Shown here: positions 54,212 through 63,999 of the stretch, one piece after another | Numbering within the stretch: the first letter of the stretch is position 1 | How the letters are laid out: each line of letters starts with the position of its first letter | Notes under the pieces: model-generated | The model's database searches: none | What the model saw: the letters and a program-made list of their open reading frames with translations, nothing else | What the model was told of the DNA's origin: nothing | Source of the DNA: Peptoclostridium acidaminophilum DSM 3953 | GTDB lineage: Bacteria; Bacillota; Clostridia; Peptostreptococcales; Peptostreptococcaceae | Length of the DNA: 64,000 nucleotides | Direction of reading: 5' to 3' | Assembly: GCF_000597865.1 (NCBI RefSeq) | Contig: NZ_CP007452.1 | Location: 1,557,183 to 1,621,182 of the forward strand | Translations under genes and position numbers: made by a program

Positions 54212-55993
54212 CTATTCGCAAGCGTCCTGCTGCATCATACGGAGTATGCTCTCGAGCCTGTCAAGCGCCCTTATTATTGACTCCTTCTGCTCCATTTCAA
54301 CGCCCGCGCTCCTGAGCTGATCGAGCGGATACTCCGAGCCTCCGCTTTTCAGGAACTCGATATATTTTCCCCTTGCCTTGGAATCGCCATCGAGTATAAG
54401 GCTGCTCAGCGCAGCTGCCGCCGAGAAGCCTGTTGCATATTTGTAGACATAGAAATTCGAATAGAAATGAGGCACTCTGGCCCACTCCATGGCTATCTCC
54501 TTGTCTATGCTCATGCCTTCGCCGTAATACTTTCTGTTGAGTTCATAGTATACTCCGCAAATATCATCGTTTGTTAGCGACTTGCCTTCTTCCCCTCTGG
54601 CATGTATTATTTTCTCGAACTCTGCAAACATAGTCTGCCTGAAAAGAGTAGTCCGAAACTGCTCCAGGTGGTAATTGAGAAGGTATATCCTCTCATTCTT
54701 GTCCTTTGAGTTTTTAAGCATGTAATCCATCAGCAGCAGCTCATTTAGAGTTGATGCCACCTCGGCCACAAATATCTTGTAGTGCGAATAAATGTACGGC
54801 TGGCTCTTCCTTGAATAGTAGCTGTGTACAGAGTGCCCCAGCTCATGCGCAAGCGTAAAGAGTGAATTGATGTCGTCCTTGTAATTCATGAGTATGAAAG
54901 GCTTGGAATCGAAACTGCCCCAGGAATAAGCGCCTCCTTTTTTGCCTTCGTTTTCATAAACGTCTATCCATCTTTCATCGAACGCTTTTTTTATCACGCC
55001 TAAATATTCTTCTCCAAGCGGCTGCAGCGCACTTATTATTATCTCCTTTGCCTTATCATACGTGATTTTTATGTCTGCCTCCTCAACCAGCGGCGCATAC
55101 AGATCATACATGTGCAGCTCGTCAACTCCAAGGAGCCTTTTCTTGACGTCCATGTATTGGTGCATGTATTCAAGCCTCGAAGACACCGCCTCAATCAAGT
55201 TGTCATATACCTTGAGGCTTATGTTGTCCTGAAAAAGCGATGCCTCTATGGCAGATCCATAGCCTCTTGATTTTGAGTGGAATATCTCCCTTTTTACAGA
55301 GCCGCACAGCATCGCGGCGTATGTGTTTTTATAATCCGAGTAGGTCGAATATATCTTTTCGAATGCATCCTTTCTTATGCTTCTATTTTTATTCTTCATG
55401 AAGCTCATGAAATTAGCATGAGTCAGCCTTACCTGCTCGCCCTCTTCATCCTTTATCATAGGGAACTTGAGGTCGGCGAATGAAAGCATCTCATATGCAT
55501 TTTCCGCAGTATTCGAAATGTCTCCGGCAAGCGCGAGTATCCTCTCCTCGTTTTGAGAAAGCGTATACGGCTTTTTTCTTATTATTTCGTCTATGTATCT
55601 TTCATACAGCTTTATCCGCTCATCCTGCAGATACCTTTTTATCAAAGAACCCTTCATCTGTATTATTTCAGGCACCACAAAAGATGTCACTGTAGAAGTC
55701 CTTGTCGACAGCATTTCGCTTCTTCCCGCAAGTGCCTGGTATTTGGAATCCCTGCTGTCCTCATCCTTTTTCATGTGTGAATATACATAGAGACTTTCAA
55801 CGCCTCGCATTAGCTCCTCATACAGGGCCATGAATTCACAGAATACGTCCTCGCCGCCTGACAATCTGCCCTTGTAGCTTTCCACCTCTGATAGCTTACC
55901 CTCAATTCTTTCAAAATTAGCTTCGAAGCTCTCATCGTTGAAAAAGCTTTCTATATCCCACTTGTATGCTGCCTCTATATTAGTTCTGTCCAA
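54212..55993 (-). CDS. pepF: Oligoendopeptidase F
   Basis: A 593-residue M3-family zinc metallopeptidase that cuts short peptides in the cytoplasm. The zinc motif is HELGHSVHSYY near residue 380, with the second-helix Glu in FVAEVASTLNELLL. The start is TTG (55993) with AGGGG about 10 nt before it; an ATG nearby is out of frame. It stands alone. In an amino-acid fermenter it could feed peptides into catabolism. Confidence 0.93.
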   Translation of the reverse strand: MDRTNIEAAYKWDIESFFNDESFEANFERIEGKLSEVESYKGRLSGGEDVFCEFMALYEELMRGVESLYVYSHMKKDEDSRDSKYQALAGRSEMLSTRTSTVTSFVVPEIIQMKGSLIKRYLQDERIKLYERYIDEIIRKKPYTLSQNEERILALAGDISNTAENAYEMLSFADLKFPMIKDEEGEQVRLTHANFMSFMKNKNRSIRKDAFEKIYSTYSDYKNTYAAMLCGSVKREIFHSKSRGYGSAIEASLFQDNISLKVYDNLIEAVSSRLEYMHQYMDVKKRLLGVDELHMYDLYAPLVEEADIKITYDKAKEIIISALQPLGEEYLGVIKKAFDERWIDVYENEGKKGGAYSWGSFDSKPFILMNYKDDINSLFTLAHELGHSVHSYYSRKSQPYIYSHYKIFVAEVASTLNELLLMDYMLKNSKDKNERIYLLNYHLEQFRTTLFRQTMFAEFEKIIHARGEEGKSLTNDDICGVYYELNRKYYGEGMSIDKEIAMEWARVPHFYSNFYVYKYATGFSAAAALSSLILDGDSKARGKYIEFLKSGGSEYPLDQLRSAGVEMEQKESIIRALDRLESILRMMQQDACE

Positions 55994-56052
55994 TCATTTC
56001 AACCCCTTTCACGTATAAAATAATTTTTAGCATATAATAATTATACCTAAAG

Positions 56053-56098
56053 AGAGGCGGTATTAAAGCTCAAACCGCCCAATACCGCCTCTTTTTTT
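56053..56098 (-). terminator. Hairpin after the chemoreceptor at 56097-58088
   Basis: The stem AGAGGCGGTATT/AATACCGCCTCT abuts the stop codon. T-tracts flank it, stronger on the plus side. Confidence 0.7.
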
Positions 56099-58088
56099 AT
56101 GATCTGAATTTTTCCACTTCTTCCTGAAGGCCTGCAGCCAGCTTCTTGAGCGTTTCCGAATGCGAGCTGAATTCCTCGAGAGCCGCCAAGATCTCCTCCG
56201 TGGAAGCCGATACCTCCTCTGTCCCAGCCGAGTTCTCTTCAGCTGTGGCAGATATGTTTTGCATTGTATCCATTATTTCATCCTTGTTTTTTACCATCTC
56301 GCCATTGAGCATTTGAATTTCATTCACCTTGCCTTCAAGTCCTTCAATGGTCTGTGATATCTCCTTGAATATTATTTCCGTATCACCAACGCGCTTCACC
56401 TGCTCCCTGAGAGCATCCGATGCATCCTGCATTCCAATCACCGCACTTTTTGATTCATGCTGTATCTGGTCCACTATGCTCTTTATCTTTCCTGTAGACT
56501 GCGCAGTCTCCTCGGCCAGCTTCCTTATCTCGTCAGCCACAACCGAAAAGCCCCTTCCCGCCTCTCCGGCCCTTGCAGCCTCGATAGAAGCGTTCAGCGC
56601 CAGCAGATTTGTCTGCTCTGCAATCTGATTTATTGTCTGTATTATTATCCCGATTTCCTGCGAGCTCTTTTCGACCTCATTTATTATGCCGCTTACACGA
56701 TTTTCCGATTCTATTGTATTGCTTGTGGAATCGGCAAGTTTCTTGACGGAATCAAGACCCTTGTCATTGAGTTCGCTTGATTTTTTAAACATCTCCACCA
56801 TCTCGCCTATAGAGGATGATACCTGCTGCACGCTCTTGCCCATATAGGTGGCCTTGTCAACACCAGCCTCAGTCTCCCTGGCCTGCTCGTTCGTCACCTC
56901 TGCGATTTCAGCTATAGCCCTGGCCGCCTCCTGAGTAGCACTGCTTGTCTGGAGTGCCATTTTGTTGAGTGAATACGCCGTCTCAGACACTGTATCCGAC
57001 GATGCCTTGATATTGCTTATAAGGAATACTATATTTTCAAGCATAGTGTTGAAGTTTGTGCCTATTTTTCCAAACTCGTCGCTTGTTTCTATTGATACGC
57101 TCGCTGAAAGATCACCCTTCGAGGCCTTGTTGAAAGCATTATCCAGTTTCTGAAGATTCCTTGTGATCCATGTTGATATCATAAGCGATACTACAACGCC
57201 TATCACAGCCGCGGCCACAAGAAGCAGCATTATGAAAAGCCTCAAGCTCTTTACATCAACATCGAGCTCGTTTTTAGCGAAGTCTCCTGCTATCTTGAAT
57301 CCTGTATTGCCGTTTGTCGCATATGACACGTAACCGTTGTCATACTTTGAAAATCCGCTGTTGCCGGATGAAACATCATTCCACACGCTCTCCTCTGCCA
57401 GACTTTCTCCTACACGTCCCATCTCCTTGTGGGATATTATCACTCCGGATTTATCTGTTATGAACAGATAGCCTGTGTTGCCTATTTTTATATCCTTGAA
57501 GTTTGCGGCAAAATCCTCAAGACTGATGTCAAGCGCTGCAACACCAAGCACACCTGAGCCGGACTCCACAGTCTTGCAAACCGTTATGACCATTTTGCCG
57601 GTTCCTGCATCAACATATGGCTCGGTCCATACCACCTTGCCCCTATTTTCAATCGCCAGCTTGTACCAGCCTCTTGAAGTCGGATCATAGCCTTCAGGCG
57701 TATTGTTGACAGGGTACATGTAAGTCCTCTTGTCCTGCGTTCCCATATAGGCTGACATGATGTTGTCGTTTGCTGCGGCTGTTTGAATGAATATGTCGCT
57801 TGCATAACCGAGCAGAGCCGGAGCTGCAGCGCCGCCATTTGCAGCCGCCAGCTCAACCGCAGCCTTGTTCTTCGATATCGCATCTATGCCGTGCTCAAAC
57901 CCCTTTGCAAATTCGCTTATTGAATTGTCAATTTGAGTCAGCGTTCCTTTTGAATTGTCCTGAAGCTTTTGTTCTAAAGTCGTGTACGTTTTCTGGTAGG
58001 ACAAGAATCCCAGTGTCAAAACAGGTATGATTATTGCTATTATAAGTACTGCCGAAAGCTTTCCCTTAACGCTTGAAAAAATATTCAT
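56097..58088 (-). CDS. Methyl-accepting chemotaxis protein with dCache sensor
   Basis: 663 residues. The first span is at about 8-30. A dCache_1 domain (about 35-275) contains the amine/amino-acid-type segment [13 protein letters not shown]...[18 protein letters not shown], which suggests amino-acid-like ligands. The second span is at about 283-306, then HAMP and the signalling domain with [20 protein letters not shown]. The tip is typical. AGGAGG precedes the ATG. It is a single gene; no che genes are in the window. Confidence 0.93.
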   Translation of the reverse strand: MNIFSSVKGKLSAVLIIAIIIPVLTLGFLSYQKTYTTLEQKLQDNSKGTLTQIDNSISEFAKGFEHGIDAISKNKAAVELAAANGGAAAPALLGYASDIFIQTAAANDNIMSAYMGTQDKRTYMYPVNNTPEGYDPTSRGWYKLAIENRGKVVWTEPYVDAGTGKMVITVCKTVESGSGVLGVAALDISLEDFAANFKDIKIGNTGYLFITDKSGVIISHKEMGRVGESLAEESVWNDVSSGNSGFSKYDNGYVSYATNGNTGFKIAGDFAKNELDVDVKSLRLFIMLLLVAAAVIGVVVSLMISTWITRNLQKLDNAFNKASKGDLSASVSIETSDEFGKIGTNFNTMLENIVFLISNIKASSDTVSETAYSLNKMALQTSSATQEAARAIAEIAEVTNEQARETEAGVDKATYMGKSVQQVSSSIGEMVEMFKKSSELNDKGLDSVKKLADSTSNTIESENRVSGIINEVEKSSQEIGIIIQTINQIAEQTNLLALNASIEAARAGEAGRGFSVVADEIRKLAEETAQSTGKIKSIVDQIQHESKSAVIGMQDASDALREQVKRVGDTEIIFKEISQTIEGLEGKVNEIQMLNGEMVKNKDEIMDTMQNISATAEENSAGTEEVSASTEEILAALEEFSSHSETLKKLAAGLQEEVEKFRS

Positions 58089-58180
58089 ATATTGCCTCCT
58101 GTCATCACTAAATATTGTCGTATGTATTTTATTAAATATTATACTATTTTTTCAGCTAAAAAAGTACAAAATGAGTAAAT

Positions 58181-58213
58181 AAAAACATGCCGCTGATTCT
58201 TACGACGGCATGC
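58181..58213 (-). terminator. Terminator overlapping the end of the Spo0E-like gene
   Basis: The stem CATGCCG/CGGCATG with a 13-15-nt loop is followed by TTTTTATTT on the minus strand. The stop codon lies in the loop. Confidence 0.75.
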
Positions 58214-58367
58214 TTCTTCTCATATATTCGTTTATATACTTGTCAAGCTGCCTGCTCGTTGTCAGAAGCTCCTCCTCGAATATGTCAGGGTATTCAATAT
58301 ATCTGTTTATATGCTCCCTTAACTCCTCGATTTTTTTTTTGATAGCCTTAAGCTCTTTTGTCCTCAA
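58200..58367 (-). CDS. Spo0E-like aspartyl-phosphate phosphatase, 55 residues
   Basis: A short frame with TTG start (58367; GGTGAT 5 nt before it; a GTG three codons earlier is possible). It reads IKKKIEELREHINRYIE, then EEELLTTSRQLDKYINEYMR, the two-helix hairpin with the S-x-x-LD motif (S38, L41, D42) of the Spo0E family. Such proteins remove phosphate from Spo0A or similar response regulators and so hold back sporulation. It is the last of three genes (NusG-II, Gx, Spo0E-like) and ends in a terminator. This is the best hint of sporulation here. Confidence 0.72.
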   Translation of the reverse strand: MRTKELKAIKKKIEELREHINRYIEYPDIFEEELLTTSRQLDKYINEYMRRSMPS

Positions 58368-58390
58368 AAAAATCACCGCTTTGCCAATAA

Positions 58391-58939
58391 TTATTTTCCC
58401 AGAATTCTTCTTCCGTATATCTTTCTAATGTGCATAGTCATAAAATGAGTGCAAATCCCAACCAGCATGCCTGTTGGAACGGCCGCCAGTAGAAGCATGG
58501 GCAGATAGTATATTATCCTTATGTTTTCAATAACTATGGCTGCAGCCAGCAGCTGCCCAATGTTGTGGAAAACAGCGCCTGCAACGCTCAGTCCGGGTAT
58601 GCCTATCTTTTCTTTAAATGCGCTCCTTAATGCATGCATTGCAAACAGGCTCAGTATGCCTCCGCATAAGCTAAAGAGAAATACTGACATACCTCCCCAA
58701 AAAAGCGATGATATGGTTATTCTCATTAACGTAACCAAGACAGCATCGCCAATCCCAAAGAGCAAAAGCGTGGAGAGCCCTATAATGTTTGAGAGTCCCA
58801 GCTTGGCTCCCGGAACTGCAAAGCTGAGCGGTATCAGGGATTCAACCAGATAAAGCACAAGTGACTGCGATACGAGGAGGCCCAGAAAAACGAGCCTTCT
58901 GGCAGTAAATGGCTTCCTACTGAGAAACTGCATCTGCAT
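58391..58939 (-). CDS. Gx transporter-family membrane protein
   Basis: 182 residues from the ATG at 58939, 23 nt inside the preceding gene. About five membrane segments are seen. Segments SFAVPGAKLGLSNIIGL and AVFHNIGQLLAA are typical of the Gx/heptaprenyl-diphosphate-synthase-component-I family. It is an ECF-type S-component-like fold; the substrate is unknown. It always seems to travel with a NusG-II protein and is often linked with ApbE flavin transfer. Confidence 0.85.
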   Translation of the reverse strand: MQMQFLSRKPFTARRLVFLGLLVSQSLVLYLVESLIPLSFAVPGAKLGLSNIIGLSTLLLFGIGDAVLVTLMRITISSLFWGGMSVFLFSLCGGILSLFAMHALRSAFKEKIGIPGLSVAGAVFHNIGQLLAAAIVIENIRIIYYLPMLLLAAVPTGMLVGICTHFMTMHIRKIYGRRILGK

Positions 58940-59297
58940 CACCGCCACCCCCAGATTCAGCCGATATAGTCACAACCAGCTTGTGCGGAAGACATACTAT
59001 AGTCTGCCCGGGTTTTGATATAAATCCGGTCTTCTTGCATATGAGATCCCTGCAGTCCGCATCAATCACCTCGGCCCCTCCGTCATGAATGTATACAATG
59101 TTACTTCCGTATTCCGTTTTAACTTCTATTTTTTTTGAGGTTGCATTTCCAACGGCTATATCCTCATAGATTTTACCGTCAACGCTTATTATTACATGCT
59201 TGCCTTCCTTGTCGTGCTGAATTGCTTTAACGGCATACATTCCTATTGCCGAAAGCAAAAGAACAGCTGCAATTATATAGATATCTGTACGCTTCAT
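58917..59297 (-). CDS. NusG domain II-containing extracytoplasmic protein
   Basis: 126 residues from the ATG at 59297 after GGGGGAAAAT. One N-terminal membrane anchor (about 6-24) precedes a single NusG-II fold with two Cys in DADCRDLICKKTGF and a third in IVCLPHKLVV. It overlaps the Gx gene by 23 nt. In Clostridia this pair is known from neighbourhoods of extracytosolic flavinylation; no apbE is seen here. Confidence 0.85.
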   Translation of the reverse strand: MKRTDIYIIAAVLLLSAIGMYAVKAIQHDKEGKHVIISVDGKIYEDIAVGNATSKKIEVKTEYGSNIVYIHDGGAEVIDADCRDLICKKTGFISKPGQTIVCLPHKLVVTISAESGGGGDADAVSQ

Positions 59298-59399
59298 ATT
59301 TTCCCCCATGCCGGACCTGTTTAGCAGCAGTTACAGGATAATAATATTCCAAGCCTGCTGCTTTGTCAACAAGGCATCTGCATAGGATCAATACTTAGT

Positions 59400-59840
59400 T
59401 TATGGAATTACAAGCACAGGTTTTTTGGAATGATGAACCACATTGTTTGTCACCGAACCCATTAGGTATTTTTTTATACCCGACATACCCCTTGAAGCCA
59501 TGACTATCATATCAACATCTTCTTCCTCGGATACTCTGAGTATCTCATCCACAGGATATCCAACATAACTAAACGTCGAAACCTCTACGCCTTCTAGCAT
59601 CTCTTTGGCATTATCTAGTATCTTTCGCGATATGTCCTTTAAATTCTTCAGATCCTCATCAGTGTATGAATACTGCACATATGAATATTCAACCTGAAGA
59701 GCGCTTGGCATGTTAAGCTCAATTACATGCATGAGAAGAACCTGCGCCGGGAATTTCTTAGCCATCTCGGCTGCAAACTCTATGGCCTTCTTATTTGCTT
59801 CAGAGCCGTCAACTGGAACAAGTATTTTTTTAATCTCCAT
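59400..59840 (-). CDS. Universal stress protein
   Basis: 146 residues from the ATG at 59840 after GGGAGGAATTGAC. UspA fold: KILVPVDGSEANKKAI at the start. The nucleotide motif near the end is GMSGIKKYLMGSVTNNVVHHS (G-x2-G-x9-G-S/T), so it should bind ATP. A single gene 77 bp after pgi. Confidence 0.92.
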   Translation of the reverse strand: MEIKKILVPVDGSEANKKAIEFAAEMAKKFPAQVLLMHVIELNMPSALQVEYSYVQYSYTDEDLKNLKDISRKILDNAKEMLEGVEVSTFSYVGYPVDEILRVSEEEDVDMIVMASRGMSGIKKYLMGSVTNNVVHHSKKPVLVIP

Positions 59841-59917
59841 GTCAATTCCTCCCATAAAAGTTAATCTTCTATATCCATAAGGGTATACTAGCTGAATGTT
59901 TTTCTTTTATTTCTATA

Positions 59918-61264
59918 TTAAAGCCTTCCAAGCATTTTCTGCCTTTGCTCCTCGTGCCCTGGTTTTCCAAGGAGTGCGAACATGTTGCGCTTGTATTCTT
60001 CAACACCGGGCTGGTCAAAGGGATTGACCCCCAGAAGATATGCGCTCATGGCACACGCCTTCTCGAAGAAATAAACCATGTATCCAAAGCTGTACTCATC
60101 GAGCCCGGGAATATCTATTATCATATTGGGCACGCCGCCGTCAATATGGGCCAGCATTGTTCCCTCCATAGCCTTCTTGTTTATGTAGTCTATCTCTACC
60201 CCCTCAAGATAGTCAAGACCGTCAAGGTTCCCCGGATCCGCAACCACGCTTACATCGTGACGCGGCGACTTTACATTCAGCACTGTCTCAAACAGCATCC
60301 TTCTTCCCTGCTGTATGTACTGCCCTAAAGAATGGAGGTCTGTAGAGAAGCTTGCCGATGAAGGATATATGCCTTTTCCGTCCTTGCCCTCACTCTCTCC
60401 AAAGAGCTGTTTCCACCACTCTCCTATGCTTGTAAGATGTGGCTCATAGCTTACAAGCAGTTCTACAAGCATACCCTTGTTGTAGAGTATGTTCCTTATT
60501 GCAGCGTATCTGTAGGCGTCGTTTCTGGAAAGCTCCTTTTCCGAAAGAAGCTCCTGAGCCTTCCTTGCGCCTTCTATAACCTTATCTATGTCTATACCGG
60601 CAACGCACATTGGCAGCAGACCAACAGGAGTCAGCACTGAATACCTGCCGCCCACATCCTCTGGTATGACGAATGTCTTGTATCCGCTTGAGTCTGCCAA
60701 CTTTCTCAGCGATCCCTTCTCACTGTCAGTCGTCGCAATTATGCGGCTTGCAGCCTCTTCCTTTCCGTATTTTTTTTCCAAAAGTCCCTTGAGCACCCTG
60801 AACGCAACAGCTGGCTCCGTAGTCGTGCCGGATTTCGAAATTACATTTATGCAAAAGTCGCTCTCCTCAAGCAACTCTGAAAGCTCCTTCAAGTAAGTGG
60901 AGCTTATGTTGTTGCCTGCAAAAACTACCCTTGGCGATTTACCGGCCCTTTTCGAAGCGAAATTCCCAAAATAGCCTGTAAGCATTTCAATTGCAGCCTT
61001 GGCTCCAAGATAGGATCCACCTATGCCTACGACCACAAGAATATCGCACTTGCCTGATATCTGCCTGGCCGTCTCTTTTATTTCCTCAATCTCGGATGCC
61101 TTAATGGCCCCAGGCAATTCAAGCCATCCAAGAAAGTCGGCGCCAGGTCCGCTTTTTTCGTGAATCATCTCATGAGCCGCGTTAACAAAGGGCTCCATGC
61201 AGCGAACTTCATCTTCCGTTACAAATTTTTCAATCCCCCTGCAGTCAAGCTTGAATCCAATCAT
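59918..61264 (-). CDS. pgi: Glucose-6-phosphate isomerase
   Basis: A 448-residue enzyme of the shorter Firmicutes type. Motifs: [31 protein letters not shown] and the signature [15 protein letters not shown]. Catalytic Glu is in [24 protein letters not shown] precedes the ATG. It lies 27 bp after the glycosylase gene and may be cotranscribed with it. Confidence 0.96.
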   Translation of the reverse strand: MIGFKLDCRGIEKFVTEDEVRCMEPFVNAAHEMIHEKSGPGADFLGWLELPGAIKASEIEEIKETARQISGKCDILVVVGIGGSYLGAKAAIEMLTGYFGNFASKRAGKSPRVVFAGNNISSTYLKELSELLEESDFCINVISKSGTTTEPAVAFRVLKGLLEKKYGKEEAASRIIATTDSEKGSLRKLADSSGYKTFVIPEDVGGRYSVLTPVGLLPMCVAGIDIDKVIEGARKAQELLSEKELSRNDAYRYAAIRNILYNKGMLVELLVSYEPHLTSIGEWWKQLFGESEGKDGKGIYPSSASFSTDLHSLGQYIQQGRRMLFETVLNVKSPRHDVSVVADPGNLDGLDYLEGVEIDYINKKAMEGTMLAHIDGGVPNMIIDIPGLDEYSFGYMVYFFEKACAMSAYLLGVNPFDQPGVEEYKRNMFALLGKPGHEEQRQKMLGRL

Positions 61265-61291
61265 TTCTTGTCCCCTTCCCTACAGTTCAAA

Positions 61292-61909
61292 CTATTTTTT
61301 CGAAACGAATCTGTTCCCCTTTATGTAGAATCTGTACAAAAAATCCGCAGCTTCCTGCGCATAATCTATGTTTACCCTTTTTGCCTCAATAATATTCTCT
61401 TTTTCGATTTTTTCCCCTTCTGCTATGAACAGTTCCTTGCTCTCAACCAGGTCCTCCCCATAAAAACTCCTGTCGATGTTCATGGCCATGCAGAGCTTGC
61501 CCGGACCGTTTGTAAGGTTCCTGATATTCCGGTGGACAATCTCGTCGCTGACAAATCTGTTCCTGTGCATGCTCTGTATCCCCTCAACCGGCTCTGCCGC
61601 CCTTATAAGCACAGCCCCCGCCGCTCCGCTTTTTCCTGTTACTATGTTGAAGCAGTTGTACATGCCGTATATTAGATATATGTATGCAAGCCCGCCTTGA
61701 CCGTATACAATCCTGGTTCTTTCGGTGACCTTGTTGTCGTTGAAATGCGCGGCCTTGTCGCCCTCACCCATATAGGCTTCGCACTCGACTATTTTGGCCG
61801 CCATCACAATTCCCGAGTCAATTCTCACTATCAGCTTGCCCAACAGCTCTCTTGCCACCTCAACAGGCCCTGCCTCGAAAAAAGCTCTTTCAAGTCTGTT
61901 GTATGCCAT
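61292..61909 (-). CDS. DNA-3-methyladenine glycosylase (AAG/Mpg family)
   Basis: 205 residues. The AAG signature VARELLGKLIVRID is followed by the catalytic region KIVECEAYMGEGDKAAH. YLIYGMYNCFNIVTG and GPGKLCMAMNI are typical blocks. It removes alkylated bases in base-excision repair. AGGTGGTTAT precedes the ATG. Confidence 0.93.
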   Translation of the reverse strand: MAYNRLERAFFEAGPVEVARELLGKLIVRIDSGIVMAAKIVECEAYMGEGDKAAHFNDNKVTERTRIVYGQGGLAYIYLIYGMYNCFNIVTGKSGAAGAVLIRAAEPVEGIQSMHRNRFVSDEIVHRNIRNLTNGPGKLCMAMNIDRSFYGEDLVESKELFIAEGEKIEKENIIEAKRVNIDYAQEAADFLYRFYIKGNRFVSKK

Positions 61910-61956
61910 ATAACCACCTCCCTGCAGCCGTTTATATTACTTCAATATAACAGAAA

Positions 61957-61981
61957 AAGGGCGGAAAATTCCGCCCTTTTA
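61957..61981 (-). terminator. Terminator of the Na/Pi cotransporter gene
   Basis: The stem AAAAGGGCGGAA/TTCCGCCCTTTT with T5 directly follows the stop codon. Confidence 0.9.
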
Positions 61982-63613
61982 TTATGCGCTCTTTGAACCA
62001 ACAGAATCCAATACCGCCTTCGCTATGTTAGACGCATGGTCGGCAATCCTTTCAAGGTTGCTTATCATGTCGAGGAATATTACTCCTGCCTCTGGATTGC
62101 AAAGGCCTTTATTTAGCCTGTATATGTGGTTCATCCTGAATGACCTTTCCATTGCATCTACTTGATCTTCTATGCCTATAACCGTCATAGCAATGTCTCT
62201 GTTGCCGGTTTTCATAGCCTCAAGAGCCGCTTCATAGGCTTGCATAGTCTTATTATATATGGCCTCCAGATCGCCTATCGCTTCATTTGAAAACAGCAGA
62301 TTCTTTCCAAGCACTTCCATTGCAAGCTCTGCTATGTTCTCGGCATGGTCTCCGACCCTTTCTATGTCATTCACCGTGCTGAAAAGGCCGTCAACAATCT
62401 CCCTGTTCTCATCTCCGAGCTCCTTGTTTGAAAGCTTGACCAGGTAGTCGACTAGCGCCTTTTCCAGTTCATTTACTTCCTTCTCAATTGTGAACGTACT
62501 TTTTACTTCATTTGTATTTCTGTTGAAAAATCCCTCCATGGATGCCTTGAATGATCTTTTGGCAACATTGCCCATGTGCAGGCATTCCCTTATTGTGTTT
62601 GCAAGAGCAATACTCGGAGTTTCGAGTATTCTGGAATCTATATACTTTGTAACCTTGAATTCAACTTCTTCGCCTTCTTTTTCCGGTATGACTAAGTTTG
62701 CAATCTTAACCAGCAGCATCGCAAAAGGAAGCTGTATAACTACGTTAGATATGTTAAACAGTGTGTGGGCATTTGCTATCTGCCTTGCAGCATTAGTCGG
62801 GTCGAGCATCGTTACAAAATACGTTATAGGCTTTGTCAATAGGAATATGAAAAGCGTTGTTCCTATTACATTAAAGCTAAGATGCATTATAGCGGCTCTT
62901 TTGGCGTTCTTGCTTGCTCCTATGCTAGAGAGCATTGCTGTAATACAGGTTCCAATGTTTTCACCGTAGAGTATCGGCAATGCGGAGCTAAGCGGAATAA
63001 GCCCTTCAGATGCAAGCGCTAGCAATATACCCATAGAAGCGCTTGAGCTTTGTACTATAACAGTAAGTCCAAATCCTATAAGTATACCCAATATTGGATT
63101 GTGTGAGAATTTGATAATCATGTCGCCGAATCCGGGATAATCCCGAAGAGGCTTTACCGCGTCCTTGAGGAACTCCATACCTATGAACAGTATACCAAAG
63201 CCTATCATTATCTCTGCAATCTGTTTTGTCTTTTCATTGCTAGAAAACAGGTAGAAAATCATACCTATACCAACCGCTATGGGCGCAAAATCGGTAAGGC
63301 TGAATGAAACAAGCTGCGCCGTCACCGTCGTACCTATGTTGGCACCCATTATGACTCCTACTGCCTGTGTAAGGTTCATTATGCCCGCATTAACAAAACC
63401 CACAACCATTACAGTAGTGGCACTCGAGCTTTGGATTATTGCCGTTACAAACAGCCCCACAAGGGCTCCCATATACTTGTTGCTTGTGAGCAGCTCGATT
63501 ATTTTTCTAAGCCTGTCCCCTGCAGCCTTCTGGAGCCCCGCTCCCATTAGGTTCATTCCATAAAGAAAAAGTCCCAAGCCGCCTATTACGCCAAAAATTA
63601 TCTTTAAGGCCAT
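61982..63613 (-). CDS. Na/Pi cotransporter with C-terminal PhoU-like domain
   Basis: 543 residues from the ATG at 63613 after AGGAGGATACAT. Two inverted NptA/PNaS repeats, each with the QSSSA motif (IIQSSSATTVMVVGF and IVQSSSASMGILLAL), span the membrane. The cytosolic C-terminus (about 340-535) is PhoU-like (INDIERVGDHAENIAELAM and NLERIADHASNIAKAVL). Pho-type repeats lie directly upstream, so it joins the Pst system in the Pho response, as a low-energy Pi route or Pi exporter. Confidence 0.92.
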   Translation of the reverse strand: MALKIIFGVIGGLGLFLYGMNLMGAGLQKAAGDRLRKIIELLTSNKYMGALVGLFVTAIIQSSSATTVMVVGFVNAGIMNLTQAVGVIMGANIGTTVTAQLVSFSLTDFAPIAVGIGMIFYLFSSNEKTKQIAEIMIGFGILFIGMEFLKDAVKPLRDYPGFGDMIIKFSHNPILGILIGFGLTVIVQSSSASMGILLALASEGLIPLSSALPILYGENIGTCITAMLSSIGASKNAKRAAIMHLSFNVIGTTLFIFLLTKPITYFVTMLDPTNAARQIANAHTLFNISNVVIQLPFAMLLVKIANLVIPEKEGEEVEFKVTKYIDSRILETPSIALANTIRECLHMGNVAKRSFKASMEGFFNRNTNEVKSTFTIEKEVNELEKALVDYLVKLSNKELGDENREIVDGLFSTVNDIERVGDHAENIAELAMEVLGKNLLFSNEAIGDLEAIYNKTMQAYEAALEAMKTGNRDIAMTVIGIEDQVDAMERSFRMNHIYRLNKGLCNPEAGVIFLDMISNLERIADHASNIAKAVLDSVGSKSA

Positions 63614-63669
63614 ATGTATCCTCCTAAACATCCAATATATTTTTAACACACCCGTAACATTCTATCAAA

Positions 63670-63730
63670 ATTATACCCTACTTATGTTAAGAACATGTTA
63701 AATATATTAAAAACATTAAGGATACGTTAA
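63670..63730 (-). promoter_or_regulatory. Pho-type repeats and -10 of the Na/Pi cotransporter gene
   Basis: Five TTAACA-like hexamers on the minus strand (63725, 63714, 63705, 63696 and 63685 as left ends) have steps of 11, 9, 9 and 11. TATAAT at 63670-63675 follows. The two intact TTAACA copies are those nearest the gene. Confidence 0.65.
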
Positions 63731-63756
63731 CTCCAGGTAATTTTTTTGTTAATTTT

Positions 63757-63999
63757 TTATTCCAGAGAGTACGTATTGATTATTTTTTCTGCCACCCTCA
63801 TACCATCAACGGCGGCCGATACAATCCCACCGGCATAGCCCGCGCCTTCGCCTGCAGGGTATAGCCCTCTTACACTCGACGATTCGAGAGTTTGCTGGTC
63901 CCTGACTATCCTTACTGGCGCCGAAGATCTTGTCTCCACACCGGTAAGCACCGCATCCTCCATGGAAAAGCCCTTTAGTTTTCTGCCCATGGCCTTTAT
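63757..63999 (-). CDS. FAD-dependent dehydrogenase (COG2509 family), C-terminal part
   Basis: The last 81 residues of a gene whose start lies beyond the window. The C-terminal FAD motif GLYPAGEGAGYAGGIVSAAVDG and the preceding ETRSSAPVRIVRD are characteristic of this large uncharacterised flavoprotein family common in Firmicutes. The reaction is unknown. The stop is at 63757, just after the Pho-type repeats on the upstream side of the Na/Pi gene. Confidence 0.88.
   Translation of the reverse strand: MKAMGRKLKGFSMEDAVLTGVETRSSAPVRIVRDQQTLESSSVRGLYPAGEGAGYAGGIVSAAVDGMRVAEKIINTYSLE

Noticed and set aside
59310-59399. AGCAGCAG/CTGCTGCT stem after the universal stress protein gene as a terminator
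   Set aside because: The loop is about 30 nt and there is no T-run on the transcribed strand.
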